NCBI GenBank assembly: GCA_036250195.1
Contig: JAVHZZ010000003.1
Location: 87,714,418-87,778,417 of the forward strand
Origin: Mixophyes australis
Taxonomy: Eukaryota > Chordata > Amphibia > Anura > Limnodynastidae
DNA length: 64,000 nucleotides
Reading direction: 5' to 3'
A model generated the notes under the pieces. The model was not told the DNA's origin. It searched no databases and saw only the letters and a list, made by a program, of their open reading frames with translations. The translations under genes and the position numbers were made by a program. Shown here piece by piece: positions 41,001 to 50,451 of this stretch. Positions within the stretch are counted from its first letter, which is position 1. Every line of letters begins with the position of its first letter.

Positions 41001-41510
41001 CCGGGCTCGTTAAGAATTCCAAACACATTTCATTGTTCTCTGTTAAAACCAGTTCTTTATCCAGCTCAAGCCCAGTCTTCAGGCAAGCCACAGAGGTACA
41101 GTGTTCAGAAAATCTTGGAATCCAAAAAAGCGCAAGGACAGGTGCACTTTTTGGTACAGTGGAGGAACCGCGGGTTAGAAGAACGCTCTTGGGTTCCGCG
41201 GAGACAACTCCATGCTCCCAAACAATTGAAGGAATTCTTCAGGAAATTTCCAAGAAAACCTGGGTGTCGGGGTCCCTTGACCCCTCCTCAAGGGGGGGGT
41301 ACTGTCACGAGCCGCGGCGGTACTCACAGCCGCCGCGGCTCGCTTCTCATGCGCCCCAGCGTCCCGGCCGTCACCTTGACGACCGGGACGTCATGTCCTC
41401 TTCCTGTCCGGCCGTTACCAGGGCAACGGCCAGACGCTAGTACACTAGCGCTGCGTCCTGGCGGTGCTGGTAGCCGGGCGCATGCGCATAGCAGGCAGCC
41501 TGTGGGCTGA
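37998..41510 (+). CDS. Pol polyprotein of element 2 (PR-RT-RNaseH-IN-chromodomain)
   Basis: 1170 codons in the -1 frame, expressed as Gag-Pol; an in-frame ATG at 37938 lies inside gag and need not be used. Protease: AFIDSGAAGNF, DSG at 38124-38132. Reverse transcriptase: RPCIDYRGLN, MPFGLSNAPAVFQ and YLDD at 39051-39062. RNase H: EVDASDVGAG (Asp 39501), NRELLAIKWA, ITDHKNL, QADALSR. Integrase: HNSRTAGH...CEVC zinc region and D 40254, D 40434, E 40542 (D-X59-D-X35-E), with HPQSNGQTERVNQ. A chromodomain follows at about 41097-41200 (YSVQKILES...HFLVQWRNRG...SWVP), which probably guides integration to marked chromatin. The frame then runs 205 bases into the 3' LTR before stopping. No defects were seen. 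Confidence 0.95.
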   Translation, partial: RACLRNEGRVHLGLQIVSQKNALLVPAQLTFSARSTKLSAFIDSGAAGNFLDIEFARSAGIPRIKLQSAITVCGLDGSPLPGGKITWETPPLQLNIGALHSESIVLRLIECPSVPLILGHPWLFCHNPVMDWAKGEIVQWSPHCTQSCLTLPLRIIQSIPEQLPSQYHDYWDVFSKKAADTLPPHRNFDCAIELIPGSKLPKGRLYPLSGPETKSMQEYIDENLEKGFIRPSKSPVGAGCFFVPKKDGGLRPCIDYRGLNLITVKNTYPLPLISVLFDQLRGATIFTKIDLRGAYNLIRIRAGDEWKTAFNTLSGHYEYLVMPFGLSNAPAVFQDLINEVLREFLGHFVVVYLDDILIYSKSLSVHQGHVRQILQKLREHHLYAKLEKCEFEVQKVSFLGYLISSEGFSMDPTKVQAILDWIQPNNLKAVQRFLGFANYYRRFIGGFADIVAPIVTLTRKGGDPTVWSQQAINAFKTLKKAFVSAQVLRHPDPRVPFVLEVDASDVGAGAVLSQKDPQTHRLHPCAFFSRQFSSAETNYDVGNRELLAIKWAFEEWRHWLEGAAHQISVITDHKNLQYIQSAKRLNPRQARWSLFFTRFNFIITYRPGSKNIQADALSRSFLAHHAPVTCPEPIVPVSMIHAGLTQDLSCTLQRFQRLAPDNTPAGCLFVPVHLRKTVLAEAHNSRTAGHPGVYKTLEILSRTVWWPSLSADVKSHVRSCEVCARNKVPRTRPVGQLVPLAAPGKPWTHLSMDFIVDLPPSAGHNTIWVVVDRFSKMAHFIPLTRLPTARDLAILFIQHIFRLHGLPTDIVSDRGSQFIAQFWRSFCTLLGIKVSLSSAYHPQSNGQTERVNQSLEKFLRCYISEFHDNWSSLLPWAEFACNNSCHSSTKTSPFFCNYGFHPRSNSLYSLQSVGIQEIRSTARDLRVVWKKVHSSLKQASLVAKKNSDRHRTPCSLKVGQKVWLSTKNIRLKQPCKKLGPKFIGPFPIIKQVNSVAFRLKIPGSLRIPNTFHCSLLKPVLYPAQAQSSGKPQRYSVQKILESKKAQGQVHFLVQWRNRGLEERSWVPRRQLHAPKQLKEFFRKFPRKPGCRGPLTPPQGGGTVTSRGGTHSRRGSLLMRPSVPAVTLTTGTSCPLPVRPLPGQRPDASTLALRPGGAGSRAHAHSRQPVG
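41290..41299 (+). promoter_or_regulatory. Polypurine tract of element 2
   Basis: AAGGGGGGGG, followed by TAC and the 3' LTR start TGTCAC at 41303. It is the likely plus-strand primer and lies inside the pol reading frame. Confidence 0.8.
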
Positions 41511-42060
41511 TTAGGCTTATTAACAGGCATTAGCCTGCAACTGTGTAGGTCAGGGGCAAGCCCTGATTGGCCCTGCTGGATACTAGTAAATTAGCCTGCA
41601 GGAGTGTGTTCAACTGCTGATTGGTCTGTGTCTGTACTTAAGGCAATGAGGTCTGCTGCCTCATTGCCGGTTATAGCTTCTGTGCTCCAGTCTGCTGACC
41701 TGCTTGTTCCAGTCCCTGTATCCCGTATCTACGTTTTACTTCCCGTGTATGACCCTTGGCTTCGTATTGGACTTCGCTTGTGTTTCCTGTGACCCTGATC
41801 CTTGGCTTGTTTACCCGTTCTGCTACTTTGCCTGTGACCTCTGACCTCAGCTTGTTCATCATTACTGTTACCTGCTGCCGGCCTTTGACCTCTGCGTGGA
41901 CTTGACTCTTCTTGCCTGGGTTCTCCCCAGCCGGTACACACTTCACGACCCTTTGTCAGTCTGCAGCCCAGTCTGTCCCCACCATCAGGGGCTCCAGTAA
42001 ACACCTGACTGGCAGAGTAGACTCCGGGTTGTGTTGTGCCGGCTGGAGGGGTTCCTAACA
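41303..42060 (+). repeat. 3' LTR of element 2
   Basis: Nearly identical to 36364-37121. It starts with the same 13-bp hairpin and ends CCTAACA, followed by the target duplication ACTTG. Confidence 0.95.
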
Positions 42061-42331
42061 ACTTGACTCATTTTTAAAGTTTTCTGTGTTGAAATTAATA
42101 TCTTTCAGTAAAGAGAAAACACACCTGGATATGAGAATTACCTTATACAAGTATCTTGATTTGTTTTCTAATAGAAATTTGTCAGTAGCAAGGACTAATG
42201 TATCCTCTACTGTAAAAAAAGTGGATATTAGAAGACACCTTAGGGTTCGACCTGAGACCTGGTGCTTTTATATGGTCACAGAACTTATAGCATAGTGTAC
42301 ATTATCCTCTTTATTATACCGGTATAAATTC

Positions 42332-42564
42332 TAAATGCCGACACTTTCCCTGTGCTGACAGGTTGACAATGTTGATAGTGTGATTGATGACATTCACAAT
42401 GTCGCCAATCACAATGTCGACATTAAAACACCAATACCGGCTGTACCCTGGACCTGACACCATTCCTCTTTTTATGTCGGCATTGTGATTGGCGACATTG
42501 TGAATGTCACCAATCACACTATCAACATTGTCAACCTGTCAGCACAATGGAAGTGGTGGCATTT
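42332..42564. repeat. Long palindrome, probably a foldback miniature element
   Basis: The left arm 42332-42423 and right arm 42474-42564 are inverted repeats with only a few mismatches, around a 50-base loop. The inner arms repeat the motif (G)ACATTGTGA(A/T)T(T/G)G several times. I could not fix a target duplication. Confidence 0.8.
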
Positions 42565-44056
42565 AGCCTGCCGACATGTTCATGTTAACAGGTTAAATGC
42601 AGACATTTCCAGTGTTGGAATTAGGTACCCTACCCCCAAAAAAAGGGGAAATACTAAAGGAATGTATTTAACATCAATCACAGGGTAATGCAGCATCACA
42701 TATTAAAATAAGCTTATGAAGCTGATGTATAGCAAATGGTACTTTCATGTCATTTCTAGTAAGATGTAAACAGAAAGAGAATAATATACACCACTTTTCC
42801 AATAAAGCTTTTCCAATAAAACTGTTGTCCGTACTCACTGGAGAGTTGCAGGAGAGTTGTTTGAAAGCTATTGGTTCCAACACACTTGCAGGAATGACAT
42901 AAGACACATGACTGGACGAGTTGTAAGGCCATCAAATCAGGAGATAGCTATCAGAGCATTGTATCTGGTGGCTTTCAGTTGACACTTTCAAAATTCTCCC
43001 TATGTAAGTGAATACGGGGGACAGCTTCATTACACAAATGGTGGTGTTAACCCAGGTGGACCCCCACTGGTGTTCTAGGCTGAGGAAAGGAGTGATGTAT
43101 TCATTAATAAAGGATTAATAATTTATTAAAATTTGATTAATAAAAAAAAAACTCTGGCAAAGCCTACAGGTGCCTATCTTATATTCACAGTAAAGTATAT
43201 CCACAAATAACACCTGATACCTGCTTAGATCATACTAAAGTCACATGTCAGAGGGACTATAGAATAACGCAATTTTTGTATATAAATTAGAATACCAATA
43301 ACTATTTTACTGGCAACCTTAACAACTCTAACTAATCCTTAATATGACTTTATAATATACAACTAAGAACAGTCAGAAAAATGTGGTGTGATTCAGTACA
43401 GACGCCTGTTCACACAGACAGCTGTCAGACTTGAAAGCTTTATGCTGCATAACAATGACATTTAAAACAGTATCACATTCAGGGACTCTTTATAACTTCC
43501 TGTCTCATTTTATTTAATGGAGAAGACCTCCCATCCACAGATATATAACTATTTTAGCTTTTTCTTTTTTACAAGGGGTATTATAATTATCTTTCACTGA
43601 TAATTACATATTTATTAATTTTGAGCTGGATATGTTTAATGTCTCTGTCCACAGCTATCACATCTGATACACCTTTGTTTCTCGTCCACACACCAGGCCA
43701 GATATACAACTTCCTAATTATCATAAACTCCTGCATAGTCTATTCTCATGAACATATGTCCCTGGTCTATGCCGTGCATGCAAAGGAATCATTTGTTAAG
43801 CGTACAGCTGAAAATCACAGACAGGCTGTATGAATGATGACAGGCTGTTGTGCAGATTACACATTTTCTGAATCGATGTTTGCATGAGGATGTCATATCA
43901 TTAGTTGGAAACTTTATCAGCAAAGTGATCACTTTAGTTTAAGCACAGTCAGAAGCAACAACATAAGTTAAATATTATACTGTTCATTCACAATAATATT
44001 CTGTACAGAGATGTGTAAAGAGATGTTTGAGGCAACAAATGTGTCATAATGGGAGT
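42565..44056. other. AT-rich stretch without recognised gene
   Basis: No gene, tandem array or bounded repeat can be supported. Confidence 0.4.
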
Positions 44057-44690
44057 GTTACGTCTCACTGGAGACAACTACCAACTAGCCCACCGGCGTG
44101 GTAGAGAGATAGTAGTAGGGTGAACGGTTCTGGGAACACAGTAAAAGGCCTCATCTAGCTGGATATTAAACAGCTTAACTGTAAGAAGTAGGAAGCCAGA
44201 CGTACCTTGCTGTCTAGTAGAGAGAGGCACGAGGAAACAAACACAAGAGGAGTCAGGAACTGTAGCCGGTTTGGTACACAGAAGGTCAGCCAGTACGTGT
44301 TGCCAGGGATTCAGCAGATGCAGGGTTAAATAGATAAGCTGGGTCGGTACACAGAAAGTCAGCCAGTGTGTGTTGCCAGGGATTCAGCAGATGCAGGGTT
44401 AAATAGACAAGCCGGGTCAGAAAGTCAGCCAGTATTCACAGGGAGAAGTGCACAGGGAAAGCACAGGGATCAGAAGCAGCCAGACGCTAAGTACACTTGT
44501 TGCTCTGACACAGGAGAGTGTCAGAGTGAAGACTAAATAGTGGGGAAGATTGAATTCCCCGCCTCTCAGGTCACATGATCAGACGGCCCTAACAAATAGT
44601 GGGGAAGTTTGAATTCCCCGCCTCTCAGGTCACGTGATCAGACGGACCTAGCAGGGAGGCCGGGGTGTCTATAATGAGGGGAAATGAGGG
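44057..44690. repeat. Possible solo-LTR-like sequence with two tandem duplications
   Basis: It begins TGTTACGTCTCACTGGAG. A unit of about 70 bases (AGTCAGCCAGT...TGTTGCCAGGGATTCAGCAG...TTAAATAGA) occurs twice, at 44275-44345 and 44346-44410. A second unit of about 63 bases (AAATAGTGGGGAAG...GAATTCCCCGCCTCTCAGG) occurs twice at 44533-44655. The LTR reading is a guess from the TGTTACG start and promoter-like tandem repeats. Confidence 0.35.
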
Positions 44691-44859
44691 GAAATTAGGT
44701 CACAAAATGAGTTTGGCTTGAAAGGTTTTACATTTCCTTCTGCAAAATTCTAAATGAGTGTATACTGTCTTGTTGGTAATTCTAATAATAGTTAAAATAA
44801 TATTTATGTTTTATAGTGGACAACACATATAAATGTTTAATGTGCAGGGGCACATTAAA

Positions 44860-44922
44860 ATGTCCCAATGAGTTGAGTTTTGCCCCCCCGGGCAAAAATT
44901 TGCCAGCCCTCCCCTGTTAATG
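44860..44922 (-). repeat. Fragment of the 22530/24440 repeat family
   Basis: Shares GGGGCACATTAAAATGT, GAGTTGAGTTTTGCCCCCC and AAATTTGCCAGCCCTCCCCT with the repeats at 24440 and 22530. Confidence 0.5.
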
Positions 44923-46196
44923 TAGTATGTGCAAAGATTTAGATGGTCATCTTTCAGTGGCATCATGAGGCGGAAATATAGTTAGACATACATTGATGGG
45001 AGGATGTGTCATTTTTGGATGTTTTTTTGAGTCAAGCTCACTAGTGAGCTCACTTACACTAGGCAGATTCTATTAATAACATTGATGGCCAGCAGCATAA
45101 AAGCGAGCAGTACTTCGCTGCCTCAGTGATTGCACTGGTTCCTAGTGAATTGACATTCTATTAAACTCAAAGAATGGCTACCTCCACTGTTTGACTAGGT
45201 ACACTTAAATTGATTATTTGATGTCCTATACAATGTAAGACTGTAGAAGGCCTCATACCCAGTGCCATTTGACTTTAATTTTTGACACAAGTGAAAACGC
45301 ATATATCTTTCTACTATGGTTTTTTTAATAGTATTTTAGGTTTTAGAGCTCACCGTAGGCTTCCCATGCATGGTAAACACAAAAAAAGGGAACAAGTAAC
45401 GTTAAAAAAACACTACTGTAACAAAAGCAAGCAATGTAAAATGCATTTTAAAAACCGACAATATGAACTCTAATGCGTGAAATATGCCTTAACAGTTTGC
45501 AACATAACAAAATAAGTCTTGTAGTGACATAAACTTTTCTAAGGTTATGTAAAAACATGCTCAAAATTATTATAATAATTACGAGAGCCAGACCAGCCGC
45601 AACCCATGCACATGTAGAACATCTGTACCTCAACACAGCAAAAGGGCTGTGAAATAATCCTATACATCTTATCTACTGCCAAAAATCCACTTAACAGAGA
45701 AATTGCCTAAAATATGCAGTACCCTGCAACATATGGTAAATATAACCACATGTGAGTTCAGAGTCAGACACAAATGGGCAAAACAACACTAAATATTATA
45801 TATTCCCCAAGAGAAAATAAGATATCTAATTCTCAAGTGATTGCAACATTCCAAACAAGACAGCGGTGGAAAAAAAAACAAGTTCTAGGAGTCATCTACT
45901 TCAGAAAAAAGACGACTTTCAGGTTCGGTTCATAATTATTCTAAATACATCTAAAGGAATAATATGTTGTGATTAAAGTAGAAGTTTTATTTCCAATTTC
46001 ACATGAGCATGCGTTCAGTGGACTATATATCAAATATGATGCAAAAAAAGCTCTTCTTCTATATACAGTGTTTGCATTTTTTACTATGAATAGGACCTCC
46101 AAAGGTGATATCCAAATCCCCAGACATTTCAGTAGGCTATGTCTCCAGGGTGCAAGCCTCAGGGGTACAGCTCAGCACTCGGAGGTACCTTGACAG
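44923..46196. other. AT-rich stretch without recognised gene
   Basis: Nothing supported. Confidence 0.4.
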
Positions 46197-46499
46197 ATGG
46201 TGCTGGGAGTTTTGGTGCTTGGCGTGACGACGGTCAAGAGAAAGGACAACGTGGGACGTCGCCCTAGAAGAAGAAGGAAGACACCGTGCTCAAGAAAAAA
46301 GAAGAAGAGGCCGTGCTCAAGAAAGAAAAAGAAGACCCAAGGAAGGTACCAGAGGCAGAGAGCTCTTTCAGGGCTAAAGAACTACTCTGCCAGTACCCAC
46401 TGAGGACCACCGGGATCAAGAAAGAAGACGGCAGTGTGGAGTCTGTCGCCAAAGGCTGGTATCCTGCACAGAGCAGGTAAGTACTATCCCTCTAGATAG
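46197..46499 (+). other. Charged-repeat stretch upstream of element 3
   Basis: It contains AAGAAAAAGAAGA-type purine runs and a perfect splice-donor-like CAGGTAAGT near 46479. It may belong to the element 3 LTR or leader, or to another repeat; I cannot decide. Confidence 0.3.
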
Positions 46500-47385
46500 G
46501 TTGGGCATAAGGCCTGTGGGCGCAATTCTGGCACTAGGCCCATGTCACCTTAGTGGGTGCAAGGCTCGGGTCGATTAGGGAGGTAGGTAGGTTTTTTCTG
46601 TTCACTCACACTAGGCTGTGGGCATAAGGCCCTGGTCTAGTTTTGGGCAATAGACTCAAGCACACAGTAGGGGGCACAAGGCCCGGCCAGAAGTTAGGAG
46701 ACATTGCAAAAATAATATCCCTGAAGGGGGCACACTAGGCTTTTGGTATTCGATACGTTTGTATTCTGTGATTTGTGTGCCTTGGAACCGTGGGGTGAGT
46801 TAGAGTAGTGTATTACACCCAGCAGTTGATCATGTAGATTGTTTATGACATAAGACACTGCTTATTTACTGTCATTGTTGACTAACGCAGGTATGGGAGG
46901 CACATTAGAGCTAGGGAGCTAGTTCTGAGGGGTAAGATGATGTAGTGTTCCCCCTGTCCCTAGGTTGGATGTTGCAGTGTGCAGTTGCCTATCAAGAAAA
47001 GGTGGCCGTTATTCCCCTGTGATTACCATTCTACGGTTTTGTATCTTCCTTGGTAGGGCCCTCACCCGTACAACAGTGAGCAGGGTATTCGGGCAGGATG
47101 TTTTCCTGTTCCAAATATCCGTAGCCCCGCGCCCAGGCCCCTTGTAAATCGAGTGTCGGCAAGTGGGGTAGAGTAAAGAGTCTCTACTCCTGGCCCTCTC
47201 CTCGTACACTTCTTTTTCTCTTGCTCCAACTGTATTCCTGCCTCCCAGTAACTTGTTTGCTTCCTCCCTATACCGTTGTGGTGTGGAGGATGGTCATAGT
47301 GGGATGATGCAGATAGTCGGTGTTCCCTCTGTACATAAGGTAGGACATCTGTGTGTGTGTCAGTCATTTCCAAACAGGCGTTACA
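46500..47385 (+). repeat. 5' LTR of element 3 (left edge uncertain)
   Basis: Shares with 49428-50451 the blocks TAGGAGACATT, GAAGGGGGCACAC, TTTGTGTGCCTTGGAACCGT, GTAGATTGTT, TATTCGGGC(A/G)GGAT, CAACTGTATTCCTGCCTCCC and the end CAGGC(G/A)TTACA. The first part consists of imperfect repeats of ATAAGGCC/GGGCACAAGGC type. Confidence 0.7.
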
Positions 47386-47421
47386 ATTTTGGCATAGGCT
47401 GCAGGATCATTTCATGCGGAA

Positions 47422-48238
47422 ATGACGAAATCCAGCAGTAGCATGTCAAGCTCCTCCGATGTCCGCCAGACCATGATGGCCGTGGGGGCTGCGTTGTCCC
47501 ATCTGCCTAAGTTTGATGAAAAGAACCTCCTGATGGTTGACTGGTAGGAGTGGGTGCATGGCACCACCCACTTGTACCAGGTGAAGGTCAAGCTCACTCT
47601 GAATGTGATAGAGGGCGACGCCCGGAGGACTGTCCTTCTCCATCCAGAGGGAAACCGAGGAAACAATTGTCAAGATTTTGAGCAAGCTGTGTAGCGATAC
47701 CTCATCTGTAGCAGTGCTGAGAAAGAAATTTTTCATCTGAGTACAGAGGGAGGATGAGAACTTGATGCAGTTTGGCAATGTCCTCTTGAAACTAGTGGGA
47801 AAACTTAGGAAGAATAACCTGTGGGGGCTAGATGCCTTGGGGGATGCCGACCACCTGCTCAGGGATCAGTTCACCGTGGAGCTCTGGAACTTACCTCTTT
47901 GGCATATCTTGCTGGATAAAGTTAGCAGTAATGAATAAATGACAGTCCATGAAGTACAAGCAAATGGCGAGTCCCAGGATCGAAATGACCAGTATACACC
48001 CTATACTGTGTCCCCCCAATAAGTCTTCCCATGTGACAGCACTCTAGTGGCGGAAGCACATCCCATAGAGAGCTGCATGAGGGAACTGAAGGAGGCCCTA
48101 CTGATGATAAAGAAAACGTCTCTCAGTTGTGATAAGAGGTCTACCAGCTTAGCGACCATCAGGGCAAGGAAGAGAAGACCGGAGACCGAAGGGGCGTGGC
48201 TAGATATAGCCCAGAACCAGCTTCCCCATTTCCGTTAA
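47422..48238 (+). pseudogene. Broken gag of element 3
   Basis: Translation from the ATG at 47422 gives VGAALSHLPKFDEKNLLMVD and, after an in-frame TAG at 47545-47547, EWVHGTTHLYQVKVKLTLNV followed by IEGDARRTVLLHPE, the style of a Gypsy capsid core. Later pieces in other frames (for example RELKEALLMIKKTSLS, about 48080) suggest the C-terminal half. At least one stop and several frameshifts break it. Confidence 0.65.
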
Positions 48239-48342
48239 ACTAGAGTCCCTCACGGTGGTGAGGCAGCCCACAGAGGAAAGAGTGGTAGATCCTAGGATTA
48301 TCAACTCCACTGATTTGATTGATGAGTGCCCCACGGTGGTGG

Positions 48343-48411
48343 CCATGCTGGGTGGGAAACAACAGCAGTGTCTGTTGGATACCGGTTCCCAGGTGACCAC
48401 CTTGACAGAAT
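48343..48411 (+). pseudogene. Protease fragment of element 3
   Basis: The frame reads MLGGKQQQCLLDTGSQVTTL, with the aspartic protease DTG at 48378-48386, and then ends in a TAA. Confidence 0.75.
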
Positions 48412-49018
48412 AATAGTTCCAGGAGAGCTATGTCTATCTGCAGAAGGTTTGTGTCCAGACCTGGATCAAGCTGACGGCTGCTAATAATCTTCTCATCCCC
48501 GTGTTTGGAGTGGAAGGAATTGGATGTTCCAAAGCCAGTACAGCAGGCACTTAAGAGGATATTGTGGCAGTGTGAGCCGGAGGTATGTGGGCAATTAGCA
48601 GGTCTCCTGGGATAGATCCGAATGAACCATTGCCAAGTAGTGGAAGCGCTTCCCTACCAGGAAGTGCTAAAGTACATGGACATACGGACCCAACGAAGCT
48701 TGGAGGAGATGATGTTGTTGATGGAGCTGGTCGAACATGGGCTCATGAAGCAGTGACCCTTGGTGGCCCGCACACCTGCATCCAAGGGACGAGTACCAGT
48801 GCGTTGTGTTATGTACAGGATGGAGTATAGAAGATTGGTCCAAGAACCACTGTCGCCTGCGTCGTCCCCATAAAAGCGGACAGCGTTAGAGGGACCCAGA
48901 AGGTGGTACTTAAGTCTGACCCGCAACAACCGTGGGTCATGGCAGTTCAGGTGGAGGATGAAGACCGTACCTCTCCAGAGTGGAATGGTCGCATCATTCT
49001 AGAACAGATGGATGATTC

Positions 49019-49431
49019 TTGGATGGATTTTGTTCACCTGGAACAAATGTTGTGGGAAGGCAGAAGGCTTTCTTGCTCAGTGAAGAAGACTTTGGGTATA
49101 CTGACCGGACGGAGCACGAAATACATATGGGAGACAGTCCGCCCATACGAGAAAAATACAGGCCGATCCTTCCTAAGATATACTATGAGGTCAAAGTGAT
49201 GTTAAAGCAGATGTTAGATAACCATATTATCCTCAAAAGTAAATTCACTTGAGTGGCGCCCATCGTATTGGTGCGAAAAAAAGATGGCACTATTCAGTTC
49301 TGGTGGACAATTATCAGCCTAACATTTGCACTGTCCACGATGCCTACCCTTTGCCCTGGATTGAGGAATCTTTGGCTGTATTGGGACAGACAAGGTACTT
49401 TTCAACGTTGGACTTAGCCAGTGGCATATAG
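49019..49431 (+). pseudogene. Reverse transcriptase fragment of element 3
   Basis: Pieces in two frames: GDSPPIREKYRPILPKIYYE with VMLKQMLDNHIILKS at 49130-49249, then VDNYQPNICTVHDAYPLPWI and ESLAVLGQTRYFSTLDLASG up to 49427. These are the N-terminal and first catalytic-region motifs of Gypsy reverse transcriptase. The YxDD box and all later domains are missing. Confidence 0.8.
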
Positions 49432-50451
49432 GAGACATTAGGGGAAAGTATCTCGAAGGGGACACAGCAGGCTCTACAGCCGGAAGGGAGCATAGCGGGC
49501 TCTACAGCCTGAAGGGGGCACACCAGGCTATAGTCCTGAGGGAGTAGGATCCAGGCTATAAGTCTGAGGGCTTGAAGAGGCATTAGGCCAGTGACTGTAG
49601 GTGAAACTCCCCAGCGTGAGCCCGTACCCGGTCTGTCCACCTTCTCTATGTAGGCAATCATTGTGTGTAGGCTCTGTATGGTAAGGTGTAGTAGCCCTAT
49701 GACCATTTGTTAGGTGGTCACTGGCAGATAATACACTGTACCGCGTATTCTTGTATTGTACCCAGTTGTGTGTTCCCTTAAGAATTTTCCCCTGTAGGAT
49801 CCAGAAGTCAGGCCCCCATTAAAGGTATGCTTTTGGTATCTGATTCTGTGATTTGTGTGCCTTGGAACCGTGGGGTGAGTTAGAGTACCCAGTAAAGGTT
49901 TAGCGTTAAAGTTGTGCAGCGGACGATCATGTAGATTGTTGATAGATCAGGTGCTGCTTGTTTACTGTTATTGTTAGGTTGTAGACTAACCTAGGTGTGG
50001 GAGGCACATTAAAGCGAGTTTTATGGGGTTGGATGTTGTCATATTCCCCCTGTCCATAGATTCCGAGTGGCAGCGTGCAGACGACTACAAGAAGAGGCGC
50101 CTGTTTTTCCCCGATGAGTACCATTCAATGTTTTTTTCTCTTCCTTGGTGGGGCCCTCACCCATACCATGGTGAGTAGGATATTCGGGCGGGATTTTTCC
50201 CTGTTCCGAATATCCGTAACCCTGTGCCCATGCCGAGAGCAAATCGAGGTGTCGGCAAGCGGAGTAGAGTGAAGGGTCTCTATTCCTGGCCCTCACCTCG
50301 TACACCTCTCTTTCTCTTCTTCCAACTGTATTCCTGCCTCCCAGTAACTTGTTTACTTTCCTCCATAGACCGCGGTGGTGTAGGTAGGTGTTCCCTCTGC
50401 GCATAAGATAGGACATCTGTGGGTATCAGTAATTTCCCCACAGGCATTACA
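49428..50451 (+). repeat. 3' LTR of element 3 (5' truncated)
   Basis: Homologous to 46694-47385 and ending GCATTACA. Its first 150 bases hold a short tandem motif (AGGCTCTACAGCC, GAAGGGGGCACA). It starts abruptly at the reverse transcriptase deletion joint. Confidence 0.65.

Larger units (their letters stand above)
36364..42060 (+). mobile_element. Intact sushi-type chromovirus LTR retrotransposon (element 2)
   Basis: A 5697-bp Ty3/Gypsy element bounded by 758-bp LTRs (TGTCACG...CCTAACA) and a perfect 5-bp duplication ACTTG (36359-36363, 42061-42065). The LTRs differ at two positions by eye (37014/41953 and 37060/41999). Gag has a PMQLG motif and a zinc knuckle. Pol has PR-RT-RNaseH-IN plus a chromodomain, typical of vertebrate sushi-like chromoviruses, the relatives of PEG10 and the RTL genes. 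All frames are open, so this copy is recent and possibly active. Confidence 0.95.
46500..50451 (+). mobile_element. Old, internally deleted Gypsy element (element 3)
   Basis: Two diverged direct repeats (ending at 47385 and 50451) enclose broken gag, protease and reverse transcriptase sequence. The reverse transcriptase stops right after the TLDLASG motif, and the sequence passes straight into LTR-like DNA, so a deletion removed the rest of pol and the start of the 3' LTR. Left boundary is uncertain. Many substitutions, stops and indels mark it as far older than elements 1 and 2. Confidence 0.75.

Noticed and set aside
46197..46480. Lysine/arginine-rich frame (RKKKKRPCSRKKKK)
   Set aside because: Low-complexity purine-rich sequence next to a decayed LTR; no evidence for a protein.
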